Assembly: GCF_013393185.1 (NCBI RefSeq)
Contig: NZ_QJQX01000054.1
Coordinates: 62,001 to 126,000, forward strand
Length of the DNA stretch: 64,000 bases
Reading direction: 5' to 3'
Origin: Sphingobium lactosutens
Lineage (GTDB): Bacteria; Pseudomonadota; Alphaproteobacteria; Sphingomonadales; Sphingomonadaceae
A model generated the notes under the pieces. That model saw only the letters and a list, made by a program, of their open reading frames with translations. It was not told where the DNA came from and searched no databases. Position 1 is the first letter of the stretch, and each line of letters begins with the position of its first letter. Shown piece by piece: positions 53,003 to 63,842 of this stretch. The position numbers were made by a program, and so were the translations under genes.

Positions 53003-55075
53003 ATGGCCCGCAGCCATCCGCTCGAACGCTATCGCAATTTCGGTATCATGGCGCATATCGACGCCGGCAAGACCACCACGACCGAGCGTATCCTTTACTA
53101 CACCGGCAAGTCCTACAAGATCGGCGAAGTCCATGACGGCGCCGCGACCATGGACTGGATGGAGCAGGAGCAGGAGCGTGGTATCACCATCACGTCGGCT
53201 GCGACGACCTGCATCTGGAACGACCATCGTCTGAACATCATCGACACCCCCGGCCACGTCGACTTCACGATCGAAGTCGAGCGTTCGCTGCGCGTGCTCG
53301 ACGGTGCCGTCGCCGCGTTCGACGGCGTTGCCGGCGTCGAGCCGCAGTCGGAAACCGTGTGGCGCCAGGCGGACAAGTACAAGGTTCCGCGGATGTGCTT
53401 CATCAACAAGCTCGACCGCACCGGCGCCGACTTCTACTATTGCGTGCAGACGATCATCGATCGCCTGGGCGCCACCCCGGCCGTCCTGTACCTGCCCATC
53501 GGCGCCGAGTCGGACTTCAAGGGTCTGGTCGACCTGGTCGAGAACCGCGCCATCATCTGGAAGGATGAGAGCCTGGGCGCCGAATTCTTCTATGAAGAAA
53601 TTCCGGCCGACCTCGCCGACAAGGCTGCCGAATATCGCGAAAAGCTGATCGAGCTGGCCGTCGAGCAGGACGATGCCGCGATGGAAGCCTATCTGGAAGG
53701 CAATCTGCCCGACGTCGCGACCCTCAAGAAGCTGATCCGCAAGGGTACGCTGGGTCATGCCTTCGTGCCGGTGCTGTGCGGCTCGGCGTTCAAGAACAAG
53801 GGCGTCCAGCCGCTGCTCGACGCCGTCGTCGACTATCTGCCTTCGCCGCTCGACATCGAGGACGTCCAGGGCGTCAAGATGGACGGCGAGACGCCGGACA
53901 GCCGTCCGACCGCCGACGATGCGCCGTTTGCAGGCCTGGCGTTCAAGATCATGAACGACCCGTTCGTCGGCTCGCTGACCTTCCTGCGCGTGTATTCGGG
54001 CACCCTGACCAAGGGCACCTATCTGAACTCGGTCAAGGACAAGAAGGAAAAGATCGGCCGTATGCTCCTCATGCACGCGAACTCGCGTGAGGACATCGAC
54101 ACCGCCTATGCGGGCGACATTGTCGCGCTGGCCGGCATGAAGGAAACCACCACCGGTGATACGCTGTGCGCCGAGCGCCAGCCGATCATCCTGGAGCGGA
54201 TGGAATTCCCCGAGCCGGTCATCGAACTGTCGGTGGAACCCAAGACCAAGGCCGACCAGGAAAAGATGGGCGTCGCGCTCAACCGCCTGGCCGCCGAGGA
54301 TCCGTCCTTCCGCGTCACGACCGATCACGAATCGGGCCAGACCATCATCAAGGGCATGGGCGAACTTCACCTCGAAATCCTGGTCGACCGCATGAAGCGC
54401 GAGTTCAAGGTCGAGGCGAATGTCGGTGCGCCGCAGGTGGCCTATCGCGAATATCTCAAGAAGGCCGTCGACGTCGACTACACCCACAAGAAGCAGTCGG
54501 GCGGCACCGGCCAGTTCGGCCGCATCAAGGTGAAGGTGACGCCGGGCGAGCGTGGCGCGGGCATCATCTTCAAGGATGAGATCAAGGGCGGTAATATTCC
54601 CAAGGAATATATCCCGGCGATCGAGAAGGGCATGCGCGAAACGGCGGCCACCGGCTCGCTGATCGGCTTCCCGATCATCGACTTCGAGATCAACCTGTAT
54701 GACGGTGCGTACCATGACGTCGACTCGTCGGCGCTGGCGTTCGAAATCACCGGCCGTGCCGCGATGCGCGAAGTTGCGCAGAAGGCGGGCATCACCCTGC
54801 TCGAACCGGTCATGAAGGTCGAAGTCGTCACTCCAGAAGAATATCTGGGCGACGTCATCGGCGACATGAACAGCCGTCGTGGTCAGATCCAGGGCACCGA
54901 CACCCGCGGTAACGCGCAGGTTGTCGAGGCCATGGTGCCGCTGGCCAACATGTTCGGCTATGTGAACTCGCTGCGCTCCTTCACCCAGGGACGTGCGAAC
55001 TACTCGATGATCTTCTCGCACTATGACGAAGTGCCGCAGAATGTGGCGGACGAAGTCAAGGCGAAGATGGCCTGA
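53003..55075 (+). CDS. fusA: Elongation factor G
   Basis: Translocation GTPase, 690 residues. G1 [16 protein letters not shown]3 DTPGHVDF and G4 [10 protein letters not shown] are intact, followed by domains II-V. 156 bases after rpsG; it belongs to the str operon. Confidence 0.99.
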   Translation: MARSHPLERYRNFGIMAHIDAGKTTTTERILYYTGKSYKIGEVHDGAATMDWMEQEQERGITITSAATTCIWNDHRLNIIDTPGHVDFTIEVERSLRVLDGAVAAFDGVAGVEPQSETVWRQADKYKVPRMCFINKLDRTGADFYYCVQTIIDRLGATPAVLYLPIGAESDFKGLVDLVENRAIIWKDESLGAEFFYEEIPADLADKAAEYREKLIELAVEQDDAAMEAYLEGNLPDVATLKKLIRKGTLGHAFVPVLCGSAFKNKGVQPLLDAVVDYLPSPLDIEDVQGVKMDGETPDSRPTADDAPFAGLAFKIMNDPFVGSLTFLRVYSGTLTKGTYLNSVKDKKEKIGRMLLMHANSREDIDTAYAGDIVALAGMKETTTGDTLCAERQPIILERMEFPEPVIELSVEPKTKADQEKMGVALNRLAAEDPSFRVTTDHESGQTIIKGMGELHLEILVDRMKREFKVEANVGAPQVAYREYLKKAVDVDYTHKKQSGGTGQFGRIKVKVTPGERGAGIIFKDEIKGGNIPKEYIPAIEKGMRETAATGSLIGFPIIDFEINLYDGAYHDVDSSALAFEITGRAAMREVAQKAGITLLEPVMKVEVVTPEEYLGDVIGDMNSRRGQIQGTDTRGNAQVVEAMVPLANMFGYVNSLRSFTQGRANYSMIFSHYDEVPQNVADEVKAKMA

Positions 55076-55212
55076 CGGTTTTCCCTGGCCGACCTGTGAA
55101 AACGGGTCGGTTAGGGGCTGGTAATATCGAAATTTGCTGCTATGGACGCGCCTTCGCGAGGCGCGGCCGAGCGGTCAGACCCAAGCTGATTTTGATTAGA
55201 AGGTAGGATAAA

Positions 55213-56403
55213 ATGGCTAAGGCTAAGTTTGAGCGGAACAAGCCGCACTGCAACATCGGCACCATCGGTCACGTCGACCATGGCAAGACCTCGCTGACCG
55301 CAGCGATCACCAAGGTGCTCGCCGAAACCGGCGGCGCGACCTTCGTCGACTATGCCAACATCGACAAGGCTCCCGAAGAGCGCGAGCGCGGCATCACCAT
55401 CTCGACCGCCCACGTCGAATATGAGACCGAAGCCCGTCACTACGCGCACGTCGACTGCCCGGGTCACGCTGACTACGTCAAGAACATGATCACCGGTGCC
55501 GCCCAGATGGACGGCGCGATCCTGGTCGTTTCGGCCACCGACGGCCCGATGCCGCAGACCCGCGAGCACATCCTGCTCGCCCGTCAGGTCGGCGTGCCGC
55601 AGCTCGTCGTGTTCATGAACAAGGTCGACCTGGTCGACGACGCCGAGATCCTCGAGCTGGTCGAGCTGGAAATCCGCGAGCTGCTGAGCAGCTATGACTT
55701 CGACGGCGACAACATCCCCGTCATCGCCGGTTCGGCTGTCGCTGCCCTGCAGGACAAGACCCCGGAAATCGGCCACGACGCCGTTCTGAAGCTGATGGCT
55801 GCCGTCGACAGCTTCATCCCGCAGCCGGAGCGTCCGGTTGACAAGGCGTTCCTGATGCCGATCGAAGACGTGTTCTCGATCTCGGGTCGCGGCACCGTCG
55901 TCACCGGCCGTGTCGAAACCGGCATCATCAAGGTTGGTGAAGAAGTCGAAATCGTTGGTCTGAAGGCCACCGCCAAGACCACTGTCACCGGCGTCGAAAT
56001 GTTCCGCAAGCTGCTCGACGAAGGTCGTGCAGGCGACAACATCGGTGCTCTGGTTCGTGGCACGAAGCGCGAAGAAGTCGAGCGTGGTCAGGTTCTGGCG
56101 AAGCCGGGCACCATCACCCCGCACACCGAGTTCGACGCGGAAGTCTACGTTCTGTCGAAGGAAGAAGGCGGCCGTCACACCCCGTTCTTCGCGAACTATC
56201 GTCCGCAGTTCTACTTCCGCACCACCGACGTGACCGGCGAAGTGATCCTCCCCGAGGGCACCGAGATGGTCATGCCTGGCGACAACGTGAAGCTCGGCAT
56301 CAAGCTGATCGCTCCGATCGCCATGGATCCGGGTCTGCGCTTCGCCATCCGTGAAGGCGGTCGTACCGTCGGCGCAGGGGTTGTCGGCACGATCTCGAAG
56401 TAA
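55213..56403 (+). CDS. tuf: Elongation factor Tu
   Basis: Carries aminoacyl-tRNA to the ribosome. 396 residues with [23 protein letters not shown] and NKVD. Two hairpins occur in the 137-base gap from fusA (CCGACC/GGGTCGG and GCGCCT/AGGCGC), perhaps a processing site or internal promoter. A 14-bp terminator-like stem follows the gene. Confidence 0.99.
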   Translation: MAKAKFERNKPHCNIGTIGHVDHGKTSLTAAITKVLAETGGATFVDYANIDKAPEERERGITISTAHVEYETEARHYAHVDCPGHADYVKNMITGAAQMDGAILVVSATDGPMPQTREHILLARQVGVPQLVVFMNKVDLVDDAEILELVELEIRELLSSYDFDGDNIPVIAGSAVAALQDKTPEIGHDAVLKLMAAVDSFIPQPERPVDKAFLMPIEDVFSISGRGTVVTGRVETGIIKVGEEVEIVGLKATAKTTVTGVEMFRKLLDEGRAGDNIGALVRGTKREEVERGQVLAKPGTITPHTEFDAEVYVLSKEEGGRHTPFFANYRPQFYFRTTDVTGEVILPEGTEMVMPGDNVKLGIKLIAPIAMDPGLRFAIREGGRTVGAGVVGTISK

Positions 56404-56413
56404 TATAGGACCG

Positions 56414-56445
56414 CAGCGGCGCGAATCGCCTGATTCGCGCCGCTG
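56414..56445. terminator. 14-bp perfect hairpin after tuf
   Basis: CAGCGGCGCGAATC (56414-56427), loop GCCT, GATTCGCGCCGCTG (56432-56445). The tail AGGAATTT is not a clean T-run, so it may be a partial terminator or an mRNA-stabilising stem between tuf and rpsJ. Confidence 0.6.
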
Positions 56446-56513
56446 AGGAATTTAGCCGCCCCGGATCGCCTTTCTCCGGCTCGAACGAGCTAGAAGGGTA
56501 GTTTACGGGGCGG

Positions 56514-56580
56514 ATATTTTTTTGTTGGCGCATTTTCACAAGTCATCGGCTGCTCCGGCTGATTTTTGAAAATGCTCTGA
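56514..56580. repeat. Dispersed hairpin repeat, copy 2
   Basis: TATTTTTTTGTTGGC, then GCATTTTCA pairing with TGAAAATGC around an inner hairpin ATCGGCTG-CTC-CGGCTGAT (two G-U pairs). The shared core with 47409-47477 shows a repeat family. It ends about 30 bases before rpsJ, so it lies in the rpsJ leader or promoter. Confidence 0.6.
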
Positions 56581-56612
56581 GTTTTTGGCTCTTTCGCATC
56601 GGTACAGGAACA

Positions 56613-56921
56613 ATGGACAGCAACATCCGCATTCGCCTCAAGGCGTTCGATCATCGCGTGCTCGATCAGGCGACCGGCGACATCGCCGACACCGCCCGCC
56701 GCACCGGCGCCCTCATTCGCGGTCCGATTCCCCTTCCGACGCGCATCGAAAAGTTCACGGTCAACCGTGGTCCGCACATCGACAAGAAGTCGCGCGAGCA
56801 GTTCGAGGTCCGCACCTACAAGCGTATGCTTGACATTGTGCAGCCGACGCCGCAGACGGTCGACGCGCTGATGAAGCTGGATCTAGCTGCCGGCGTGAAC
56901 GTCGAGATCAAGCTGGCCTAA
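56613..56921 (+). CDS. rpsJ: 30S ribosomal protein S10
   Basis: 102 residues (NusE), part of the 30S head and the antitermination complex. It has the [19 protein letters not shown] start and the [21 protein letters not shown] loop. Begins the S10 part of the cluster. Confidence 0.99.
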   Translation: MDSNIRIRLKAFDHRVLDQATGDIADTARRTGALIRGPIPLPTRIEKFTVNRGPHIDKKSREQFEVRTYKRMLDIVQPTPQTVDALMKLDLAAGVNVEIKLA

Positions 56922-57208
56922 GCCGGCAAGTCCCTGCTCTCCGAAAGGTGGCCAGGGTATCGGGCATTCTAGACCTCTATCTTTGAGGGGCGGAAGCTCA
57001 AACGACACAAGGGATACCGCACGGCCTCTCCGGTAAACCGGGCAGGCGCGTGGTCCTGGTCCCCCGTCGCTGGTCCCGAGCAGGGGTCGGCATCCAACCC
57101 GGACGGGGTGATCTATAATTTGGGTTGGGCCGCGAAGCAGAGATGCTGAGCGGTTTTTTCGTTGGATACGCCCGCTGCTAAGGCGGGCCTCTATGGGAGT
57201 AATCAGTG
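56922..57208 (+). promoter_or_regulatory. Long structured gap between rpsJ and rplC
   Basis: 287 bases, unusually long inside the S10 operon, where genes normally abut. It holds a GCAGGG/CCCTGC-type arm set, TATAAT at 57114-57119, a T-run TTTTTT at about 57154, and a hairpin CGCCCGC-TGCTAA-GGCGGGC (57169-57188) close to the rplC ribosome site. It may be a leader that regulates rplC onward or an internal promoter. No ORF. Confidence 0.5.
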
Positions 57209-57958
57209 ATGCGCACAGGCGTGATCGCTAAGAAAGTCGGGATGACCCGTCTGTTCCAGGAGGACGGACGTCATATTCCCGTTACGGTTCTTGCCCTCGA
57301 GGGCAATCAGGTCGTGGCTCGCAAGGAAGTTGATCGTGACGGTTATGTCGCGGTTCAGCTCGGTGCGGGCGTCGCGAAGGTCAAGAATGTCGCCAAGCCG
57401 CAGCGCGGCCACTTCGCCAAGGCGGAAGTGGAACCGAAGGCGCGTCTGGTCGAATTCCGTGTCGCCGAGGACGCGCTCCTCGATGTCGGCGCCGAAATCG
57501 CGGCCGATCACTTCATCGCCGGTCAGCTGGTCGATGTCGCTGGTCACACCCAGGGTAAGGGCTTTGCCGGCGCCATGAAGCGCTGGGGCTTCGGCGGTAT
57601 GCGCGCCACCCACGGTGTGTCGATCAGCCACCGTGCCCATGGTTCGACCGGTAATCGTCAGGATCCGGGTCGCGTCTTCAAGAACAAGAAGATGGCCGGC
57701 CACATGGGTGATCGTGAGCGCACGCAGCAGAACCTCGAAATCGTCCGCACGGACGTCGAGCGTGGCCTGCTGTTCGTCAAGGGTTCGGTTCCGGGCGCCA
57801 AGGGCACCTGGCTGACCGTCAGCGACGCCGTCAAGGTGAAGCGCCCCGCTGATGCGCCGTATCCGGCCAGCCTGAAGGCTGCTGCCAACAGCAACACCGC
57901 TGCCGAGACGCCTGCTGAAGCAGTCGCTCCCGAAGCGACCGAAGGCCAGGAGGGCTAA
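57209..57958 (+). CDS. rplC: 50S ribosomal protein L3
   Basis: 249 residues. Carries the conserved loop [17 protein letters not shown], with [23 protein letters not shown] reaching towards the peptidyl transferase centre. An Ala/Thr-rich tail of about 25 residues extends the C-terminus. ATG 57209 directly after a GTG. Confidence 0.98.
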   Translation: MRTGVIAKKVGMTRLFQEDGRHIPVTVLALEGNQVVARKEVDRDGYVAVQLGAGVAKVKNVAKPQRGHFAKAEVEPKARLVEFRVAEDALLDVGAEIAADHFIAGQLVDVAGHTQGKGFAGAMKRWGFGGMRATHGVSISHRAHGSTGNRQDPGRVFKNKKMAGHMGDRERTQQNLEIVRTDVERGLLFVKGSVPGAKGTWLTVSDAVKVKRPADAPYPASLKAAANSNTAAETPAEAVAPEATEGQEG

Positions 57959-57961
57959 TCC

Positions 57962-58585
57962 ATGAAGGTCAATGTACAGACCCTCGACGCCGCAGCCGCC
58001 GGTGAGCTGGAGCTGAACGATGCCGTGTTCGGTATCGAGCCCCGCACCGACATTCTGCACCGCGTCGTTACCTGGCAGCTGGAAAAGCGTCGCGCTCCGG
58101 CCCGCGCCACCCGCGAGCGTTCGGACGTTGCCCGCACCGGCAAGAAGTTCGGTCGCCAGAAGGGCGGCGGTACGGCGCGTCACGGCGATCGCAAGGCGCC
58201 CGTGTTCATCGGCGGTGGTAAGGCTCACGGTGCTCGCGCCCGTGACTTCGGCCACGACCTGAACAAGAAGGTTCGCGCGCTCGGCCTGAAGATGGCCCTG
58301 TCGTCGAAGGCCAAGGACGGTTCGCTGATCGTTCTGGACAGCTTCGACGTGGCGGAAGGCAAGACCAAGAATCTGGTCGCGCACCTCGCCAAGCTGAACC
58401 TGACCAAGGCGCTGTTCATCGACGGCGATGCCGTGAACGTCAGCTTCGCGAAGGCTTCGGCCAACATCATCGGCGTGAACCTGCTGCCGGCCGTCGGCGC
58501 CAACGTCTACGACATCCTGAAGGCCGACTCGCTGGTGCTTACCCGCGCCGCGGTCGAAAAGCTGGAGGCCCGTTTCAATGGCTAA
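57962..58585 (+). CDS. rplD: 50S ribosomal protein L4
   Basis: 207 residues; the extended loop [20 protein letters not shown] lines the exit tunnel. In enterobacteria L4 represses the S10 operon; that role here is unproved. Its end overlaps rplW by 8 bases. Confidence 0.98.
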   Translation: MKVNVQTLDAAAAGELELNDAVFGIEPRTDILHRVVTWQLEKRRAPARATRERSDVARTGKKFGRQKGGGTARHGDRKAPVFIGGGKAHGARARDFGHDLNKKVRALGLKMALSSKAKDGSLIVLDSFDVAEGKTKNLVAHLAKLNLTKALFIDGDAVNVSFAKASANIIGVNLLPAVGANVYDILKADSLVLTRAAVEKLEARFNG

Positions 58586-58892
58586 GAAAGAAGCCGCGAC
58601 CGTGGACAACCGTCATTTTGACGTCGTTGTCGCGCCGGTCATCACCGAGAAGTCGACCCTTCTCTCCGAGAACAACGCTGTTGTTTTCAAGGTCGCCAAC
58701 GACGCGTCCAAGCCTGAAATCAAGGCTGCCGTCGAGGCGCTGTTCGGCGTGACCGTCAAGGCGGTCAACACGCTGGTGCAGAAGGGCAAAGTCAAGCGCT
58801 GGAAGGGCAAGCCCTACAAGCGTTCGGACGTCAAGAAGGCGATTGTCACGCTGGCCGAAGGCCAGTCGATCGACATCACCACCGGTATCTGA
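58578..58892 (+). CDS. rplW: 50S ribosomal protein L23
   Basis: 104 residues, at the tunnel exit, the docking site for trigger factor and [17 protein letters not shown] is conserved. Overlaps rplD. Confidence 0.98.
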   Translation: MAKKEAATVDNRHFDVVVAPVITEKSTLLSENNAVVFKVANDASKPEIKAAVEALFGVTVKAVNTLVQKGKVKRWKGKPYKRSDVKKAIVTLAEGQSIDITTGI

Positions 58893-58902
58893 GGCGGGAT
58901 AG

Positions 58903-59739
58903 ATGGCACTTAAGCACTATAACCCGACGAGCCCCGCCCAGCGCGGCCTGATCCTCGTCGACAAGTCGAGCCTGCACAAGGGTAAGCCCGTCAAGGCGCT
59001 GACCGAAGGCAAGCGCAAGACCGGTGGCCGTAACAACAAGGGTCATGTGACCTCGCGTGGTATCGGTGGCGGTCACAAGCAGCGTTACCGCATCATCGAC
59101 TTCAAGCGTCGCCTGTGGGACGTGGAAGGTACGGTCGAGCGTCTGGAATATGACCCCAACCGCACCGCCTTCATCGCGCTGGTCAACTATCCCGACGGCA
59201 CCCAGGCCTATATCCTGGCGCCGCAGCGTCTGGCTCCCGGCGACAAGGTCGTCGCGGGCAAGAAGACCGACGTGAAGCCGGGCAACGCGATGGAACTCGG
59301 CCAGATGCCGGTTGGCACCATCATCCACAATATCGAGATGAAGCCCGGCAAGGGCGGTCAGCTCTGCCGTTCGGCGGGCACCTACGCCCAGCTGGTCGGT
59401 CGCGATCGTGGCATGGTGATGGTCCGCCTGTCGTCGGGCGAGCAGCGCTACATTCGTTCGGACTGCATGGGCACCGTTGGCGCCGTGTCGAATCCGGACA
59501 ACGCCAACACCAACCTTGCCAAGGCAGGCCGTAACCGTTGGAACGGTATCCGCCCGCTGACGCGCGGTGTTGCGAAGAACCCGGTCGACCACCCGCATGG
59601 CGGTGGTGAAGGCCGGACCTCGGGCGGCCGTCATCCGGTCACGCCTTGGGGCAAGCCGACCAAGGGTGCACGCACCCGTCACAACAAGGCGACGGACAAG
59701 TTCATCATCCGTAGCCGCCACGCGAAGAAGAAGAGGTAA
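58903..59739 (+). CDS. rplB: 50S ribosomal protein L2
   Basis: 278 residues; binds 23S rRNA near the catalytic centre. The conserved [14 protein letters not shown] motif and basic tail are intact. Ten bases after rplW. Confidence 0.99.
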   Translation: MALKHYNPTSPAQRGLILVDKSSLHKGKPVKALTEGKRKTGGRNNKGHVTSRGIGGGHKQRYRIIDFKRRLWDVEGTVERLEYDPNRTAFIALVNYPDGTQAYILAPQRLAPGDKVVAGKKTDVKPGNAMELGQMPVGTIIHNIEMKPGKGGQLCRSAGTYAQLVGRDRGMVMVRLSSGEQRYIRSDCMGTVGAVSNPDNANTNLAKAGRNRWNGIRPLTRGVAKNPVDHPHGGGEGRTSGGRHPVTPWGKPTKGARTRHNKATDKFIIRSRHAKKKR

Positions 59740-59744
59740 GCGAG

Positions 59745-60023
59745 ATGGCTCGTTCCGTCTGGAAAGGTCCTTTCGTGGACCTCAGCCTTCTGAAGAAGGC
59801 GGAAACGGCGCAGGACGCCGGTGGCCGTACCGGTCCGATCAAGACCTGGTCGCGTCGTTCCACCATCCTGCCCCAGTTCGTTGGCCTGACGTTCAACGTC
59901 TATAATGGCCGCAAGCATGTTCCGGTCCTCGTGAACGAGGAAATGGTTGGTCACAAGCTGGGCGAATTCGCCCCGACCCGCTACTTCCCCGGCCACGCTG
60001 CCGACAAGAAGGGCAAGCGCTAA
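59745..60023 (+). CDS. rpsS: 30S ribosomal protein S19
   Basis: 92 residues, in the 30S head next to S13. [12 protein letters not shown] and NGRKHVPV are conserved. Its stop overlaps the rplV start (TAATG). Confidence 0.99.
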   Translation: MARSVWKGPFVDLSLLKKAETAQDAGGRTGPIKTWSRRSTILPQFVGLTFNVYNGRKHVPVLVNEEMVGHKLGEFAPTRYFPGHAADKKGKR

Positions 60024-60409
60024 TGAGCAAGGAAAAGGCTCCCCGTCGCGTCGCCGACAATGAGGCGCTGGCCGTTGGCACGCAGATCCGTGGTTCGGCC
60101 CAGAAGCTGAACCTGGTCGCCACGCTCATCCGCGGCCGCAAGGTCGAGGACGCGCTGAACATCCTCGCCTTCTCGAAGAAGGCGATGGCGGTCGACGTGC
60201 GCAAGGTGCTGGCTTCGGCCATCGCCAATGCGGAAAACAACCACAATCTGGACGTCGACGCTCTGGTCGTCGCGGAAGCATCGGTGGGCAAGAGCTTCAC
60301 CCTGAAGCGCTTCCACGCTCGCGGCCGCGGCAAGTCGACCCGGATCCTCAAGCCCTTCAGCCGCGTGCGCATCGTCGTGCGTGAAGCTGGCGAAGAAGCG
60401 GAGGCGTAA
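60023..60409 (+). CDS. rplV: 50S ribosomal protein L22
   Basis: 128 residues; its beta hairpin lines the exit tunnel (macrolide site). The family pattern [22 protein letters not shown] and the [14 protein letters not shown] loop are intact. Coupled to rpsS. Confidence 0.99.
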   Translation: MSKEKAPRRVADNEALAVGTQIRGSAQKLNLVATLIRGRKVEDALNILAFSKKAMAVDVRKVLASAIANAENNHNLDVDALVVAEASVGKSFTLKRFHARGRGKSTRILKPFSRVRIVVREAGEEAEA

Positions 60410-60413
60410 GCAC

Positions 60414-61109
60414 ATGGGTCACAAGAGCAATCCGATCGGTCTGCGTCTCCAGATCAACCGTACCTGGGACAGCCGCTGGTTCGCCGAAGGCGCCGACTAT
60501 GGTCGCCTGCTGCTGGAGGATCTCAAGATCCGCCAGTTCATCATGAAGAACCTGCCGCAGGCCGCGATCTCCAAGGTCGTGATCGAGCGTCCGGCCAAGC
60601 TGTGCCGCGTATCGATCTATGCCGCCCGTCCCGGTGTGATCATCGGCAAGAAGGGCGCGGACATCGAGAAGCTGCGCAAGAAGCTGGGCAGCCTGACCTC
60701 TTCGGACGTCAGCCTGAACATCGTCGAAATCCGCAAGCCGGAAGTCGACTCCAAGCTCGTCGCGCAGGGTATCGCCGATCAGCTGGAACGCCGCGTTGCT
60801 TTCCGTCGCGCCATGAAGCGTGCGGTGCAGTCGGCTCTCCGTCTGGGCGCCGAAGGCATCAAGATCACCTGCGGCGGCCGTCTGGGCGGCGCGGAGATCG
60901 CGCGCGTCGAATGGTATCGCGAAGGCCGCGTTCCGCTGCACACGCTGCGTGCGAACGTCGACTATGCCGAAGCCACGGCACACACCGCTTACGGCGTGTG
61001 CGGTATCAAGGTCTGGATCTTCAAGGGCGAAATCCTTGGTCACGATCCGATGGCCACCGACCGGCTGATGCTGGAGGCTCAGACCTCCGGCGTGCGCCCG
61101 GCGCGCTGA
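60414..61109 (+). CDS. rpsC: 30S ribosomal protein S3
   Basis: 231 residues with [12 protein letters not shown], the KH domain [14 protein letters not shown], and the C-terminal domain with [15 protein letters not shown]. Part of the mRNA entry helicase. Start chosen at ATG 60414, four bases after rplV. Confidence 0.99.
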   Translation: MGHKSNPIGLRLQINRTWDSRWFAEGADYGRLLLEDLKIRQFIMKNLPQAAISKVVIERPAKLCRVSIYAARPGVIIGKKGADIEKLRKKLGSLTSSDVSLNIVEIRKPEVDSKLVAQGIADQLERRVAFRRAMKRAVQSALRLGAEGIKITCGGRLGGAEIARVEWYREGRVPLHTLRANVDYAEATAHTAYGVCGIKVWIFKGEILGHDPMATDRLMLEAQTSGVRPAR

Positions 61110-61130
61110 AGATAAGAAGGTAATAGCGTC

Positions 61131-61562
61131 ATGCTGCAACCGAAGAAAATGAAGTTCCGCAAGACCTTCAAGGGCCGGATCAAGGGCGACGCCAAGGGCG
61201 GTTCGGCTCTGAACTTTGGCTCTTACGGTCTGAAGGCTCTGGAACCTGAGCGCGTCACTGCACGTCAGATCGAAGCGGCTCGCCGCGCGATCACCCGCCA
61301 CATTCGCCGTCAGGGCCGTCTGTGGATCCGCGTGTTCCCCGACGTGCCGGTTTCGAAGAAGCCTGCCGAAGTCCGTCAGGGCAAGGGCAAGGGTTCGGTC
61401 GAATATTGGGCTGCTCGCGTCAAGCCGGGCCGCATCCTGTTCGAACTGGACGGCGTGCCCGGTCCGCTCGCAGCAGAGGCCTTCTCGCGCGCCGCGATGA
61501 AGCTGCCCATCAAGACGAAGGTCGTTGCCCGCCTCGGCGACACCTCGCACCTGGAGGGTTAA
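61131..61562 (+). CDS. rplP: 50S ribosomal protein L16
   Basis: 143 residues, binds near the A site. Start [16 protein letters not shown]; KMRxGKGK region reads [17 protein letters not shown]. Confidence 0.99.
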   Translation: MLQPKKMKFRKTFKGRIKGDAKGGSALNFGSYGLKALEPERVTARQIEAARRAITRHIRRQGRLWIRVFPDVPVSKKPAEVRQGKGKGSVEYWAARVKPGRILFELDGVPGPLAAEAFSRAAMKLPIKTKVVARLGDTSHLEG

Positions 61563-61565
61563 GCC

Positions 61566-61769
61566 GTGGCGAACGTCGCAGACCTCAAGACCAAGACGGA
61601 CGACGAACTGTCGACCGAACTCAACAACCTGAAGCGCGAGCAGTTCAACCTGCGTTTCCAGGCGGCCACCAACCAGCTGGAAAAGCCCAGCCGCGTGCGT
61701 GAAGTCCGTCGGTCGATCGCGCAGATCAAGACCCTGCAGACCGAGCGTTCGCGCTCGGCCGCGAAGTAA
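61566..61769 (+). CDS. rpmC: 50S ribosomal protein L29
   Basis: 67 residues, two-helix protein at the tunnel exit. GTG start at 61566, three bases after rpl[31 protein letters not shown] core is present. Confidence 0.97.
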   Translation: MANVADLKTKTDDELSTELNNLKREQFNLRFQAATNQLEKPSRVREVRRSIAQIKTLQTERSRSAAK

Positions 61770-61781
61770 AGGAAACACACG

Positions 61782-62045
61782 ATGCCCAAGCGCGTGCTGA
61801 CGGGAACGGTGGTTTCCGACAAGACCGACAAGACGGTGGTGGTTCGGGTGGAGCGCAAGGTAAAGCATGCGCTCTACGGCAAGATCATCCGTCTGTCGAA
61901 GAAGTACCATGCCCATGACGAGGGTAATGTCTACAAGGAAGGCGAAACGGTCCGCATCGAAGAGACCGCTCCGATTTCCAAGCTCAAGACCTGGAAGGTC
62001 ATCGAGCGCGTGGACACCCACAAGTCGCCGGAGACGGCGGCCTGA
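61782..62045 (+). CDS. rpsQ: 30S ribosomal protein S17
   Basis: 87 residues, OB-fold primary binder of 16S r[23 protein letters not shown] and the [15 protein letters not shown] pattern are conserved. Last gene before a 176-base gap. Confidence 0.99.
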   Translation: MPKRVLTGTVVSDKTDKTVVVRVERKVKHALYGKIIRLSKKYHAHDEGNVYKEGETVRIEETAPISKLKTWKVIERVDTHKSPETAA

Positions 62046-62221
62046 GGGAGGCTCTTTGAGCCTTTGAATTAAAATCGCGGCGCGGGGCTGGCCTTTTCCT
62101 CCGGGAAAGGGTACAGGCCCGCGCTTCGCGTAGAGTCAAAGGCTCGGTTCGAGTCTCTATGCACGAAATTCGGAACCGCCGGGAATTGTCCCGGTAGGCC
62201 AAATAAGAAGGAACCGGATCC
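62046..62221 (+). promoter_or_regulatory. Structured gap before rplN
   Basis: A 176-base space in an otherwise abutting operon. It contains GGCTC-TTT-GAGCC (just after the rpsQ stop), a large stem with GCGCGGGGC/GCCCGCGC arms (about 62077-62120) and CCGGGA-ATTG-TCCCGG (about 62180-62195) near the rplN ribosome site AGAAGGA. Possibly an internal regulatory leader at the S10/spc boundary. Confidence 0.5.
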
Positions 62222-62590
62222 ATGATCCAGATGCAATCCAATCTTGACGTCGCTGACAACAGCGGCGCCAAGCGCGTCCAGTGCATCAAGGTGCTGGGCG
62301 GCTCGAAGCGTCGCTTCGCGAGCGTAGGCGACATCATCGTCGTCTCGATCAAGGAAGCTGCGCCTCGTGGCAAGGTGAAGAAGGGTGACGTGCATCGCGC
62401 CGTCATCGTGCGCACCGCCAAGGACGTGCGTCGCGCTGATGGCAGCGTGATTCGCTTCGACGGCAATGCCGCTGTGCTCATCAACAAGAACGAGGAGCCG
62501 ATCGGCACCCGTATCTTTGGCCCCGTCGTTCGCGAACTGCGCGCCAAGAAGCACATGAAGATCATCTCGCTTGCGCCTGAGGTGCTGTAA
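62222..62590 (+). CDS. rplN: 50S ribosomal protein L14
   Basis: 122 residues, start [19 protein letters not shown]. Binding target of RsfS, which is encoded at 2686-3075. Its stop overlaps rplX (TAATG). Confidence 0.99.
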   Translation: MIQMQSNLDVADNSGAKRVQCIKVLGGSKRRFASVGDIIVVSIKEAAPRGKVKKGDVHRAVIVRTAKDVRRADGSVIRFDGNAAVLINKNEEPIGTRIFGPVVRELRAKKHMKIISLAPEVL

Positions 62591-62901
62591 TGAGCGCTGC
62601 CAAGATCAAGAAGGGCGACAAGATCGTCGTCCTGGCCGGCAAGGACAAGGGCCGTACCGGCGCTGTTCTCCAGGTCCTGCCCAAGGAGGACCGCGTCCTC
62701 GTCGAAGGCATCAACGTGCATGCGCGTCACCGCAAGCCCGATCAGGCCAACCCGCAGGGTGGCATCGATCGCAAGCCTGCGCCGCTGCACATTTCGAACG
62801 TCGCTGTCGCCGACAAGGATGGCAAGCCGACCCGCGTCCGTTTCGAGGACCGCGACGGCAAGAAGGTCCGTGTCGCCGTCAAGTCCGGTGAGGTGCTGTA
62901 A
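62590..62901 (+). CDS. rplX: 50S ribosomal protein L24
   Basis: 103 residues with the KOW motif [20 protein letters not shown]. One of the assembly-initiating proteins of the 50S. Overlaps both neighbours by one base. Confidence 0.99.
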   Translation: MSAAKIKKGDKIVVLAGKDKGRTGAVLQVLPKEDRVLVEGINVHARHRKPDQANPQGGIDRKPAPLHISNVAVADKDGKPTRVRFEDRDGKKVRVAVKSGEVL

Positions 62902-63473
62902 TGAGCGAGAAGTATATCCCGCGCTCGAAGGCGATCTACGACGCCGAAATCGCCAAGGCGATGACCGAGAAGTTCGGTTACAAGAACGTCATGGAAGTCC
63001 CCAAGATCGAAAAGATCGTGCTCAACATGGGCGTGGGCGAAGCGACCCAGGACAAGAAGAAGGTCACGCAGGCCGCCGAGGAAATGGAGCTGATTGCCGG
63101 TCAGAAGCCGGTCATCACCAAGGCTCGCAAGTCGATCGCGCAGTTCAAGCTGCGTGAAGGCATGCCGATCGGCGCCAAGGTCACGCTGCGCCGCGAGCGC
63201 ATGTATGAATTCCTGGACCGCCTGATCAACATCGCTCTGCCGCGCGTTCGCGACTTTCGTGGTCTGAACCCCAAGAGCTTCGATGGTCGTGGCAACTACG
63301 CCTTTGGCATCAAGGAACAGCTGATCTTCCCGGAAATCAGCTACGACAAGATCGACAAGGTGCGTGGCATGGACATCATCGTGACCACCACGGCGAAGAC
63401 GGACGATGAAGCGCGCGAACTGCTGCGCCTCTTCGGCTTCCCCTTCCCGCTCGAAGAGAAGCAGGCGGCCTGA
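62901..63473 (+). CDS. rplE: 50S ribosomal protein L5
   Basis: 190 residues; binds 5S rRNA in the central protuberance. [19 protein letters not shown] and [16 protein letters not shown] are conserved. Confidence 0.99.
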   Translation: MSEKYIPRSKAIYDAEIAKAMTEKFGYKNVMEVPKIEKIVLNMGVGEATQDKKKVTQAAEEMELIAGQKPVITKARKSIAQFKLREGMPIGAKVTLRRERMYEFLDRLINIALPRVRDFRGLNPKSFDGRGNYAFGIKEQLIFPEISYDKIDKVRGMDIIVTTTAKTDDEARELLRLFGFPFPLEEKQAA

Positions 63474-63524
63474 TAGGCCCCGCTTCTCTCCCAAACGCTT
63501 AAGCTAAGGAAGAGAACTTAAGTC

Positions 63525-63830
63525 ATGGCGAAACTGAGTTCGATCAACAAGAACGAGCGCCGCAAGAAGCTGGTGAAGAAATATGCCGGCCGCTATGCGA
63601 AGCTCAAGGCGATCGCGAATGATACCGCGGCCGACGACAGCGATCGTCTGATCGCGCGTCTGAAGATGGCGGAGATCCCCCGCAACGGCAATCCGACCCG
63701 CGTTCGGAATCGCTGCGAACTGACGGGGCGTCCCCGCGCTTACTACCGCAAATTCCGCCTCTGCCGCGTGCAGCTGCGTGATCTGGCCAACAAGGGCCTG
63801 ATCCCCGGCGTCACCAAGTCGAGCTGGTAA
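63525..63830 (+). CDS. rpsN: 30S ribosomal protein S14
   Basis: 101 residues, the zinc-free long form: no CxxC pairs, and [20 protein letters not shown] is present. 51 bases after rplE. Confidence 0.99.
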   Translation: MAKLSSINKNERRKKLVKKYAGRYAKLKAIANDTAADDSDRLIARLKMAEIPRNGNPTRVRNRCELTGRPRAYYRKFRLCRVQLRDLANKGLIPGVTKSSW

Positions 63831-63842
63831 GGATCATTTGAG

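Noticed and set aside
52958..55021. Long open frame antisense to fusA
   Set aside because: Shadow frame caused by codon bias in a highly expressed gene.
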